Notes under the pieces: model-generated
Databases searched by the model: none
Told to the model about the DNA's origin: nothing
What the model saw: only the letters and a program-made list of their open reading frames with translations
Shown here: in pieces, positions 7,092 through 13,512 of the stretch
Layout: the number at the start of each line of letters is the position of its first letter
How positions within the stretch are numbered: position 1 is the stretch's first letter
Virus record (IMG/VR): IMGVR_UViG_3300042197_001662
Span: 1-59,462 of that record
Source of the DNA: a virus
DNA length: 59,462 nt
Strand: one strand, 5' to 3'
Position numbers and translations under genes: made by a program

Positions 7092-7559
7092 ATGGCAAAA
7101 CTGGACAAAAGAAACGCTTGTTATACCGCGTTAGTGCAAACACTGCGGGATACTTCGTATCTTCTTAACCAAACTTACATTGTCCATTGGAACCTGATGG
7201 GCACGAAGTTTTACTCCATTCATAAACTAACTCAGGAGATCTACGAAGAACTTCAAGGTGGTCTTGATACCGTTGCTGAGCACCTACGCTCTCTTGACAT
7301 TGCAGCCCCCAAGAGCGTGGAGGATCTCAACTACTCCAACCTCTCACCGCTTCCTGATGACTGCTTTGATCAAGACGGTTTAATCACCACCCTGGCAACC
7401 AATACCGATATGCTGGCTGAGAAGTTCGCAGCTGTTGCGGCCCAGGCAGAGGCCATCGGTGATCAGCTGACCCTTGATGTTGCCGTAGAGCGCGGACGCG
7501 CCCACAAGAAGGCGCAGTGGCTGCTGAAGTCGAACCTCCCCTGCGGCTGCGATCACTAA
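7092..7559 (+). CDS. Dps-like ferritin (DNA-binding protein from starved cells family)
   Basis: 155 aa from the ATG at 7092 (a GTG/ATG at 7080 lies inside the ancestral stop of the upstream gene and was rejected). Ferroxidase ligands of Dps are placed correctly: H32 in HWN, H44, D59 and E63, with the E. coli H51/H63/D78/E82 spacing. The Asp67-equivalent is Q48. Dps proteins form dodecamers that oxidise Fe(II) with peroxide and may bind DNA. Length fits the family, though no Lys-rich N-terminal tail is present and the C-terminus ends CGCDH. A role in protecting phage DNA or controlling iron and peroxide in a photosynthetic host is inference. Confidence 0.85.
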   Translation: MAKLDKRNACYTALVQTLRDTSYLLNQTYIVHWNLMGTKFYSIHKLTQEIYEELQGGLDTVAEHLRSLDIAAPKSVEDLNYSNLSPLPDDCFDQDGLITTLATNTDMLAEKFAAVAAQAEAIGDQLTLDVAVERGRAHKKAQWLLKSNLPCGCDH

Positions 7560-8353
7560 GGCATCAGGCTCCAGCTGCGCCACCACTTGGTAATCACATA
7601 CTTATTACCACTAATGGGCGGCAACGCCTCGTGCATGGTCTTAGGATTCGGCAGGCCAAAGGGATAAAGATTGCTCCAGAAGACAGCCTTACCTTGCTCT
7701 GGCTTGATCTTTAGATTGAGGTGTTTGAAATAAGTTTCACCACCTTCTTCTACATCATTTAAGTAAATCATGAAGGTCCAGGTTCGCTGGCCCATCCATT
7801 CGGTATAAACTTTATATTCACTGGTGTGAGGGTAGAAGAAATCACAGTGTTCTTTATAGTATTGACCAGGCTCATAACGCTGGATCTGCATCATCTCTCC
7901 TAGAAACGGGTTGATATTAAGGGCTCTGCCAATCTTGATATCAATTTGATTAACAAAATCACTGTGCTGCCACTCCAGATCAGCCGTCCAGCTGGTGCGA
8001 TAATCGGTAGACAGCGCTTCGTCCTTGGGGTTTGCCACGCAGGAGCGGCGGACCTTAACATCAGCCATATCCATCAAGCCGTAGCAATCTGATGGGCACA
8101 AAAAATTTTTGTACTCATAAATTTTGGTGCAAGGAAAATAAATCGGCGTGGCGCCTTCTGGTATATCAATGTTGTAATGCTTGAAGTAATTAATGTAATC
8201 AGGTTTTTTGGCAAGTCCCAAGTTATCTAATATTGTGTTGGCTTCCTTTTCGGTAATATCAAACGCTGTCATTAGGTGCGTACGCAACTGCGTCTTACTG
8301 ACACCGCCCAAAGCTGAGTCGGTAATATTTTCAATCGCAGTCCGACTGAGCAT
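7556..8353 (-). CDS. 2OG-Fe(II) oxygenase, prolyl-4-hydroxylase-like
   Basis: 265 aa from the ATG at 8353; upstream in-frame codons to 8545 look like shadow sequence. The metal triad H169-x-D171 (EHCDFF) and H241 (MHEALPP) and the 2-oxoglutarate-binding K251 are visible, with RTWTFMIYLND and GGETYF strands typical of the P4Hc domain. Such enzymes hydroxylate protein or other substrates and occur in many cyanophages; the target here is unknown. It converges with the Dps-like gene, overlapping by 4 bases. Its N-terminal 130 residues are family-specific and unrecognised. Confidence 0.8.
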   Translation of the reverse strand: MLSRTAIENITDSALGGVSKTQLRTHLMTAFDITEKEANTILDNLGLAKKPDYINYFKHYNIDIPEGATPIYFPCTKIYEYKNFLCPSDCYGLMDMADVKVRRSCVANPKDEALSTDYRTSWTADLEWQHSDFVNQIDIKIGRALNINPFLGEMMQIQRYEPGQYYKEHCDFFYPHTSEYKVYTEWMGQRTWTFMIYLNDVEEGGETYFKHLNLKIKPEQGKAVFWSNLYPFGLPNPKTMHEALPPISGNKYVITKWWRSWSLMP

Positions 8354-8403
8354 TTGTGTACTGAGGTTCTTTAAAATATAGTAGTTTGGAACTGAACTAG
8401 CAA

Positions 8404-8565
8404 GTGGAATCCGTCCTACTGATCTTTGGTCTGGTCTTTGGTTCCACCTACGCAATCGGCACAGTCCTAACCAGGCCCCATGTCCGGCACCATGAGCGAA
8501 ACACAACGCTTTCTCCAAAATTACAAAGCCGAAAGGTTGCCACAATTGGTTCCAGGCGTATTTAG
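8404..8565 (+). CDS. Possible small membrane protein
   Basis: 53 aa from a GTG, with one hydrophobic segment (LLIFGLVFGSTYAIGTVL) and a basic tail with HVRHH. It overlaps the next small frame by 86 bases in another register, so only one of the two may be real beyond the membrane segment. No clear ribosome site is visible. Confidence 0.35.
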   Translation: MESVLLIFGLVFGSTYAIGTVLTRPHVRHHERNTTLSPKLQSRKVATIGSRRI

Positions 8566-8638
8566 TGGTGCCCTAGATCTGCCTGATTTTACAGTCGATC
8601 AACGGTACATTCCGCCCCAAAAGCCAGTGGCTGCCTAG
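8480..8638 (+). CDS. Possible small hypothetical protein
   Basis: 52 aa from ATG 8480, or 48 aa from ATG 8492. It is polar, with a helical N-terminus (SETQRFLQNYKAERL) and a Pro-rich end. It fills the space before the promoter at 8642 and overlaps the 53-aa frame at 8404. Family not recognised. Confidence 0.4.
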   Translation: MSGTMSETQRFLQNYKAERLPQLVPGVFSGALDLPDFTVDQRYIPPQKPVAA

Positions 8639-8641
8639 TAA

Positions 8642-8694
8642 TTGCCAAACAGTTCACCGCTGTTAGGATGTAATCACAGATTGGTAATTACCAA
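8642..8694 (+). promoter_or_regulatory. Promoter with palindromic operator
   Basis: TTGCCA (8642-8647), a 16-base spacer and TAGGAT (8664-8669, preceded by TG-T) make a sigma70-like promoter with an extended -10. Immediately downstream, at 8681-8694, is the perfect 14-bp palindrome TTGGTAATTACCAA, whose last A is the first base of the start codon of the NblA-like gene. A bound repressor would block both transcription and translation. The element is inferred from sequence alone. Confidence 0.5.
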
Positions 8695-8915
8695 TGGATG
8701 CAGGCGCTTCGGGTCTGAGTGTGGATAGCGAATTTGCAATCCATGCTGCGGCCATGGCGATTCGAGAGCTGGATCGTGATGAACTGGAAGAAGCTTTCAT
8801 TGACATGCTTCACCAGAAACTCGTAGACCGTCAGCTGTTCCTCAGCATCCTTAAAGAACACGGCATTGACGCCGACTTCTCCTTCCAATACCAAACGGAA
8901 AGTCAACTTTCTTAA
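8694..8915 (+). CDS. NblA-like small protein (phycobilisome degradation adaptor candidate)
   Basis: 73 aa. The layout resembles the NblA family (about 60 aa): an opening LSVDSEF (family: LSxEQEF), an amphipathic helix (AIRELDRDELEEAFIDML), then a second helix (DRQLFLSILKEHGI). NblA delivers phycobilisomes to Clp protease in cyanobacteria, and freshwater cyanophages are known to carry nblA. Similarity here is by pattern, not exact. It stands alone behind its own promoter and operator. Other two-helix proteins could look alike, so the assignment is tentative. Confidence 0.5.
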   Translation: MDAGASGLSVDSEFAIHAAAMAIRELDRDELEEAFIDMLHQKLVDRQLFLSILKEHGIDADFSFQYQTESQLS

Positions 8916-8920
8916 TCAAG

Positions 8921-9307
8921 ATGGCAACACGCACGATCAAAGGGACTCTGGATACTTTCCAGGTTGACGCCGGCTCTGAAGTCACCTACCTGGGCAACAC
9001 CTCTGCAGGTAGCACCGGCGGCCTCAACATCCGCGCCTTCAAGGTTAACCCCGGAACCACTGGCGACATCATCGTCAAGCTGGACATTTCCAGTGGTGTG
9101 GACACCATGGAGATTTTTCAGGACGACGATTACTCCGCAGGTAACGCCCCCTCTGGCTACACCAAGTACAGCAACATCGTTAAAAGCGGCAAGGGCAAAG
9201 GTGCTGTGGCTGTGACCGTCAGTAACGCCAGCAAGAACTACGTTGTGTTGCTGCGCCTGGACGGTTATTCTGAGGTGAGCTACACCGGCAGCGTTGTAGT
9301 GCCGTAA
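8921..9307 (+). CDS. Hypothetical beta-rich protein, possible virion decoration
   Basis: 128 aa, Gly/Ser/Thr/Val-rich with regular beta-strand alternation (NPGTTGDIIVKLDISSGV; VAVTVSNASKNYVVLLRL), a composition typical of beta-sandwich domains. It starts 5 bases after the NblA-like stop, so it is probably cotranscribed with it. No Cys, no membrane segment. I do not recognise the family; decoration or outer-capsid protein is a guess. Confidence 0.55.
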   Translation: MATRTIKGTLDTFQVDAGSEVTYLGNTSAGSTGGLNIRAFKVNPGTTGDIIVKLDISSGVDTMEIFQDDDYSAGNAPSGYTKYSNIVKSGKGKGAVAVTVSNASKNYVVLLRLDGYSEVSYTGSVVVP

Positions 9308-9314
9308 TTGGCCT

Positions 9315-9344
9315 ATACTGGGCAAAAGATTTTTCCCAGTGTAT
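9315..9344. promoter_or_regulatory. Inverted repeat upstream of lysozyme-like gene
   Basis: ACTGGG (9317-9322) and CCCAGT (9335-9340) face each other across 12 bases, with AT flanks (TAT.../...GTAT) that extend the symmetry. It lies between the stop at 9307 and the ATG at 9364. There is no T-run after the repeat, so it is more likely an operator or RNA hairpin than a terminator. Confidence 0.35.
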
Positions 9345-9363
9345 CACTACGTTTACTGCTCCT

Positions 9364-10098
9364 ATGAACCGTGGGGACGCGTTGGACGATCAATTTAAAC
9401 TTGATCATCCGTTTTTAGATATTGAAACGGTTCGGTTAATTTGTTGCTACACGCCGGCCAGGACTCACTTGGGTTTTGGCCGGTATGCTGCTTATAGGGA
9501 CAGAGGTGACTTCACCTGGCGCATTGGCTACGGCAGCCTCCGCATCGGCAAGCGGTTCGTCCATGGCGGAGATAAAGCCAGCGAACTTCAAATTACAACC
9601 CAGCTGATTGAAGACCTCAAGAATCTGACAGATCTGGTGGTTCCGTGTGTCTACATGCCGATGAACAAAAAGAAGCGTTCAGCCATCATCAGCTACGCTC
9701 ACAGCATTGGCATCAGTGCATTTAAAGAGTGTTATTTAAGAGAACTCATTAATACAAACGCTAGTAAGAACGCCATTATTAAGGAGTGGTCGCCTTACAT
9801 CAACAAACAATATCTCTATGGACCATCGCTTCTAAGGGAGCGCAGGCGGGTGGAGCTGAATTACTACCTGGCACCAGACAAAGAAATTCCAACCTTCTAT
9901 CCCCACCGCTGCGAAGCCAAGCACCAGTGCCTGCTCAACCTGGCGGAAACCTGGCAGCACACGCCAAACCAGATCAAAGCGGTTGAATATCTGGAGCGGA
10001 AGCTTCTCGACTGGGATCCGACAGGAGAGAGCATGCGTCGGTTTTGGCGGTATTGGAATCAGGATCCAGGAGCTTTGGGATCTCCCAAGAACATTTAG
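9364..10098 (+). CDS. Degenerate lysozyme-like protein
   Basis: 244 aa. Residues about 30-165 follow the GH24 plan: RYAAYRDRGDFTWRIGYGS (active lysozymes: aY.D..G.wTIGYG), a middle helix, KKRSAIISYAHSIGISAFKE (family: Q..aL.SfaYN.G...f) and a W near residue 142. The catalytic Glu is missing (Gly/Phe at its place) and the Thr before IGYG is Arg, so the classical triad is lost. The C-terminal 80 residues are unrelated and rich in His, Cys and Trp. It may bind peptidoglycan without cutting. The 3' end is overlapped in antisense by a minus-strand frame. Confidence 0.5.
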   Translation: MNRGDALDDQFKLDHPFLDIETVRLICCYTPARTHLGFGRYAAYRDRGDFTWRIGYGSLRIGKRFVHGGDKASELQITTQLIEDLKNLTDLVVPCVYMPMNKKKRSAIISYAHSIGISAFKECYLRELINTNASKNAIIKEWSPYINKQYLYGPSLLRERRRVELNYYLAPDKEIPTFYPHRCEAKHQCLLNLAETWQHTPNQIKAVEYLERKLLDWDPTGESMRRFWRYWNQDPGALGSPKNI

Positions 10099-10180
10099 AT
10101 TGGCTCTTGATCCAATCCAACATGTCGATAAGTTGTAATTCAGGGCAGTAATTATGCAGAATCTCGTCAGCTCTGTCCAT
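9974..10180 (-). CDS. Possible small protein, coupled to upstream minus-strand gene
   Basis: 68 aa starting at an ATG that overlaps the end of the gene at 10167-10496. The N-terminal half (MDRADEILHNYCPELQLIDM then LDWIKSQSK) looks protein-like; the C-terminal half lies antisense to the lysozyme-like gene for 125 bases and looks less so. The overlap arrangement is typical of phage operons, which is the main support. Confidence 0.4.
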   Translation of the reverse strand: MDRADEILHNYCPELQLIDMLDWIKSQSKCSWEIPKLLDPDSNTAKTDACSLLSDPSREASAPDIQPL

Positions 10181-10496
10181 AAATAGGTTGACGTGCTAAA
10201 GCTATCTTAAGAAGCACAAGATAACCAATCAAATCATTGATGACATCTTCATCAGATGCCACAAGGCCTGCACCTTTTTGAATGCGGTTTAATTTATCAT
10301 CAATGCGCACCAGGATTTGCTCTACAGAATCCGCCTTGCTAAAGATTCGGCATGGGGTCAAAGCAGAATCACCGTACTTTTTATTTTTTTCAATCAGAAG
10401 ATTTTTAATATCCTCGCAAATTATGCTGATGTGAGTTGGTGTGTCCAACCAGATCTCATTAGAAAGGTTGAGAATGTAGTTGGTATCTGGCTCCAC
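10167..10496 (-). CDS. DUF1599 / nucleotide-modification-associated helical protein
   Basis: 109 aa from a GTG. The central block LLIEKNKKYGDSA, then RIFSKADSVEQILVRIDDKL and DVINDLIGYLVLLKI matches the all-helical, MazG-like family annotated as DUF1599 or nucleotide modification associated domain 1. These proteins are common in phages that make modified nucleotides or manage nucleotide pools; no reaction is established. No nucleotide-modifying enzyme is obvious nearby apart from the Dam-like protein at 10815. Confidence 0.65.
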   Translation of the reverse strand: MEPDTNYILNLSNEIWLDTPTHISIICEDIKNLLIEKNKKYGDSALTPCRIFSKADSVEQILVRIDDKLNRIQKGAGLVASDEDVINDLIGYLVLLKIALARQPIYGQS

Positions 10497-10521
10497 GGTT
10501 TAGATCTGACAGAATGGTGTT

Positions 10522-10818
10522 ATGACACATCATCTTAGCCAAAGCTACGGCGTTGACAACCGTTACCGTGGCCTGGAAGAGGCCCAGGACAACGCCGCTG
10601 GCATGAGATTTTTGTCACAATATATGGAGCGTGGCCGCCAGGGCAAACAGGATGATGTATCTGTTCAGCGACAAGGCGATGATCGTTTTGTGCTCGCTGC
10701 ACAAGGCGGAACAGTTCCAACCACTGCACTCCCCTATGAGCCAAGGGGTGCTGCTTACATCAGCAATACTGACCGGCGGATTGGTTTCCGTAATCTTTTT
10801 CGCGCTCAACCGTCTTAG
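10522..10818 (+). CDS. Hypothetical protein
   Basis: 98 aa from an ATG embedded in GGTGTTATGACAC. The N-terminal half is helical and polar (YRGLEEAQDNAAGMRFLSQY). From about residue 38 a second plus-strand frame overlaps it, encoding a membrane segment; the coding frame of the second half is therefore uncertain. A frameshift joining the two frames is possible. Confidence 0.45.
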   Translation: MTHHLSQSYGVDNRYRGLEEAQDNAAGMRFLSQYMERGRQGKQDDVSVQRQGDDRFVLAAQGGTVPTTALPYEPRGAAYISNTDRRIGFRNLFRAQPS

Positions 10819-10936
10819 CCAACAATCTTCCCTATATTCGAAAAAATCTCACGGAATCGGTGAGCTGGGTCGAACCCCAGGCTCCGAGGCGGTAGATACA
10901 CAAAAAACCCCCACGTCAGAGGGGCCTGAAACGTAA
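10736..10936 (+). CDS. Possible small membrane protein overlapping two genes
   Basis: 66 aa from ATG 10736 with one clear transmembrane segment (GVLLTSAILTGGLVSVIFFAL) followed by a polar tail. It overlaps the preceding plus-strand frame by 83 bases and the Dam-like gene in antisense by 122 bases. The hydrophobic segment is better formed than chance usually gives, but the heavy overlap keeps confidence low. Confidence 0.35.
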   Translation: MSQGVLLTSAILTGGLVSVIFFALNRLSQQSSLYSKKSHGIGELGRTPGSEAVDTQKTPTSEGPET

Positions 10937-11435
10937 ATAACCGGTCCCCGTGGATTAGGTTGGCACGGTCAGTGGGAATACAAATTGGGTAATCCCACAT
11001 CTCTGTCATCGTGCGGAAGCACTCGTGGTGAGTTGAGAACAATAAACCCTCAGACACATTGCCCAGCTTCCACTCCCGAACCAGCCGCTTGAACCAGGCG
11101 GCGGTTGGTGTCATGGAACCAGATCCTCCTCTCAGGCCCCACTTCCAGGTGCCACGTGGTGCGCTCCAGGAGCATCGGCCATAGGTAGGAGGAAACAGAT
11201 AAACCTTCCCGGTCCACGGAATCTCAGTGTTTAAGCCGTCATCTTCTTTGGTATAGAAATTTCTGGCCCTGAGAAATTGACCGTTTGCTTTTTCTGTGGT
11301 GCAAGGATCAAGATCAATGTCACCAAAAAGCGCATCAATGTAAGGAAGGTAATCGACTGGCGTCAGCCAATCTTCCTCCAGACGCTTGATGAGTTGAGCG
11401 TTTCTAAAACGCTTATAGCTTTCAGATTTAATCAA
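10815..11435 (-). CDS. Phage Dam-like N6-adenine methyltransferase homologue, altered motif
   Basis: 206 aa. The order WLTPVDYLPYIDALFG, IDLDPCTTEKAN, FYTKEDDGLNTE, W.GKVYLFPPTYGR follows the phage DNA N-6-adenine-methyltransferase family (PF05869). The catalytic (D/N)PPY loop reads FPPT, so the Asn/Asp that holds the adenine amino group is missing and the Tyr is displaced by one. It may be inactive, may use TY in a changed geometry, or may modify another substrate. The start overlaps the upstream gene by 8 bases. It is the last gene of a four-gene minus-strand operon. Confidence 0.65.
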   Translation of the reverse strand: MIKSESYKRFRNAQLIKRLEEDWLTPVDYLPYIDALFGDIDLDPCTTEKANGQFLRARNFYTKEDDGLNTEIPWTGKVYLFPPTYGRCSWSAPRGTWKWGLRGGSGSMTPTAAWFKRLVREWKLGNVSEGLLFSTHHECFRTMTEMWDYPICIPTDRANLIHGDRLFTFQAPLTWGFFVYLPPRSLGFDPAHRFREIFSNIGKIVG

Positions 11436-11832
11436 CGAAAGCCTCTAAAGCGTTATCTCGTTTGTAATGAATTAAAGACATATACTGCTCATCCTGCAGG
11501 ATAAACAGCGCCTCCTTTTGGATGTCCAGTGATTCTGCCCTGGCGATGGCCTTCTGCATCACGTCCGCCGGCCCCTCCATGTCCCGGTCACGGAAGTCCT
11601 TAAGGGCGGTCATCAGGCAGGAGACCGTCAGATAGAACATAGTGTCCTCATCGTTCTCCGCCCGTGGCGCATAAATAATCGCGCCAGGTCCCTCCTGGGC
11701 ATAGAACTTGTCATAGAAGTCGCACATGTCCGCACAGATCCGCTCGATCACCAGCTGCGTCATGCGGCGCTCGGCTTCAGTCGGATTCGCTTTGCTCAGG
11801 TGTCGAAGTAGTTTCGTGCGGCGGTCTGTCAT
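11428..11832 (-). CDS. Hypothetical helical protein
   Basis: 134 aa, helical, with conserved-looking EAERRMTQLVIERI and FYLTVSCLMTALKDFRDRDM segments. It overlaps both neighbours in the operon (8 and 56 bases). No motif recognised. Confidence 0.6.
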   Translation of the reverse strand: MTDRRTKLLRHLSKANPTEAERRMTQLVIERICADMCDFYDKFYAQEGPGAIIYAPRAENDEDTMFYLTVSCLMTALKDFRDRDMEGPADVMQKAIARAESLDIQKEALFILQDEQYMSLIHYKRDNALEAFVD

Positions 11833-12382
11833 TGTTCTTAATAAATTGCCCTAAACCAGAGCGCTGAAGGGTTGCGCGGATCTTATCAAGTGGTTGATAG
11901 ATGACAACCATCTTCTGCATGTTACCAACTTTCTTAATGAGCTTTCCTCGCTCATCTTTCAACTTGGTCAGCTCACCCTGGCGGATTAGATATTCAGCAA
12001 CACAACGATAGCGTCTTTTTGTTGCTAAATCGATATCGGGAAACCGCTCACAAATTGTGGCAGGCCGCATATCGCTAAACGTAATCCGAATTTGATCCGC
12101 CAACGACAAACCCAGAATCAAGTCATTGGTTGAGGTCTCATAGCTCCTGACCAGCTCCAGGTAGCGCCTGAGGTCCGGTGTCTCGAAACTTCCTGACGGC
12201 GGCAGGAACATCTCCACCTGCCTGGCGAGGCTCGGGGTCAGCAGGTCCTTATGATTTTCAACGGTCACATCCTCGATCACCAGGCTACTGAAGCGATAAC
12301 TCAGGTACTTACTGGGCTCTTGAGGGATGTACTCCTCAAAATCCAGCTCATCCTCCGATTCAAGCAACGCTTCTGGATCCAT
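11777..12382 (-). CDS. Hypothetical protein, possible winged-helix
   Basis: 201 aa. An acidic N-terminus is followed by a mixed region; residues about 115-170 (FPDIDLATKRRYRCVAEYLI then RQGELTKLKDERGKLIKK) look like a helix-turn-helix or winged-helix fold. The last 56 bases overlap the next gene in another frame, an unusually long overlap that may reflect an extended C-terminus. Function unknown. Confidence 0.55.
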   Translation of the reverse strand: MDPEALLESEDELDFEEYIPQEPSKYLSYRFSSLVIEDVTVENHKDLLTPSLARQVEMFLPPSGSFETPDLRRYLELVRSYETSTNDLILGLSLADQIRITFSDMRPATICERFPDIDLATKRRYRCVAEYLIRQGELTKLKDERGKLIKKVGNMQKMVVIYQPLDKIRATLQRSGLGQFIKNNDRPPHETTSTPEQSESD

Positions 12383-12389
12383 CTGGACC

Positions 12390-12794
12390 TTATTTTGTAC
12401 CCTGTTGTTCGCGTAGTTTAACGTTTTTTGTGGCTTCGGCCCACTGTCTTTCGTGATCCAGCAGTAGAACCAGCTCGTAATATGTCCGCACTGGCTCCAT
12501 GTGATCCGACAACTTTGTCATGGACCTCCACTGGCTTCCGTAACGTTCTTGTAAGCTTTTAATGCACTTACTTTCAGAGCCGCCATAATTCTGTGCCTCC
12601 CACAGGGCTTCTGCAAATAAACGCTGCTGGTTAGTCATCAGCGTGAATTTGAGAACCTCGGTGGACACCTTACGGAGAAGTTGGCTAAACTCCTCAATAT
12701 AAGGACTACACGATTCATGCGAAGACCCATCACTTACGCAGAACTTTTGCTGATCCTGGTCCTCGGCCCCCTTGGGGTCATTGGTGTCCAGCAC
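12390..12794 (-). CDS. Hypothetical protein, first gene of minus-strand operon
   Basis: 134 aa from a GTG, with helical segments (FSQLLRKVSTEVLKFTLM; RTYYELVLLLDHERQWAEA). It faces the plus-strand gene at 12854 across a 59-bp intergenic region that probably holds divergent promoters. Family not recognised. Confidence 0.55.
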   Translation of the reverse strand: MLDTNDPKGAEDQDQQKFCVSDGSSHESCSPYIEEFSQLLRKVSTEVLKFTLMTNQQRLFAEALWEAQNYGGSESKCIKSLQERYGSQWRSMTKLSDHMEPVRTYYELVLLLDHERQWAEATKNVKLREQQGTK

Positions 12795-12853
12795 TTAGCG
12801 GGGTTCATCAACGATAGAATCACTATAGAGATTCATGTTAAAAAGTAAACGAT

Positions 12854-13219
12854 ATGGGCGGATCTCCAGGAACGGCACCCACCATGATGATGCCGGCGCC
12901 GACGCCACCTCCCACCCTGTACCGCTCCGTTATCCCGGAAGAGGACTACGAGCGCGTTGCAGAACGCATGAAGCGAATCGATGCAGCTACTAAAGAAGCC
13001 CTGGCTCGACGCGACGCCATGGTCGGTACCCCTACTGATATCGCTAAACGTACTGCTCAGCGTGATGTGCTTACTGCTGCTGCGTACCAGTCAGCTTTAC
13101 CTACAGGTGAGGGCACTGGAAAGTACGATGCAGTGAAGGCAGCTGCCGCTCAGGCCCTGGAGCTAGCTAAGGCCCGTAAGGAAGAGGTCGATAAACAACT
13201 GCCGATGTCGTCAACCTAA
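12854..13219 (+). CDS. Hypothetical Pro/Ala-rich protein
   Basis: 121 aa. The first 20 residues are Met/Pro-rich; the rest is a long charged helix with Ala repeats (AAAAQALELAKARKEEVDKQ). It is divergent from the 12390 gene and converges with the Phd-like gene (4-base overlap). A helical scaffold or minor virion protein would fit the composition, but nothing proves it. Confidence 0.55.
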   Translation: MGGSPGTAPTMMMPAPTPPPTLYRSVIPEEDYERVAERMKRIDAATKEALARRDAMVGTPTDIAKRTAQRDVLTAAAYQSALPTGEGTGKYDAVKAAAAQALELAKARKEEVDKQLPMSST

Positions 13220-13476
13220 CTGAGGACCTCAGGTTCGGCGCTACCTTCATAAGAAACGGGAAGAGGTTTGTGGTCAAAGCCATCAACCTCCTCATTTTCA
13301 GGCTGCGCTACCCAGTCTTCATACACGTCCTGGAAGATGCCGTAGTCATCAGCCGGAATCAGCATGAGCGACTCACCGCTTTCTAACTGAATGCGGTAAT
13401 GGACGTGATTGTCGGCACAGTCATCGATAACTTCTTCGAACCTGGCCTCGAAATCGTTAGCGGTGATGACCTTCAT
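13216..13476 (-). CDS. Phd/YefM antitoxin-like protein
   Basis: 86 aa. The first 55 residues follow the Phd/YefM fold: MKVITANDFEARFEEVIDDC (strand-helix start), then YRIQLESGESLMLIPADDYG (the r.gkp.avl.p..dY strand) and a helix. These antitoxins bind DNA as dimers and neutralise partner toxins with a C-terminal tail. No adjacent Doc, YoeB or RelE toxin is present; the downstream genes are beta-rich or unknown. The acidic tail could neutralise a host-encoded toxin. Stand-alone Phd-like genes occur in cyanophages. Confidence 0.6.
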   Translation of the reverse strand: MKVITANDFEARFEEVIDDCADNHVHYRIQLESGESLMLIPADDYGIFQDVYEDWVAQPENEEVDGFDHKPLPVSYEGSAEPEVLS

Positions 13477-13512
13477 TGAACCGATAAAGCTCTAATAAGC
13501 CTAGCAGATTTT

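Noticed and set aside
8354-8545. N-terminal extension of the 2OG oxygenase
   Set aside because: The extension lacks family similarity; ATG 8353 gives a sensible start.
12820-12828. TCACTATAG, identical to part of the T7 promoter
   Set aside because: Only nine bases match, no phage RNA polymerase gene is present, and the genome is siphovirus-like.
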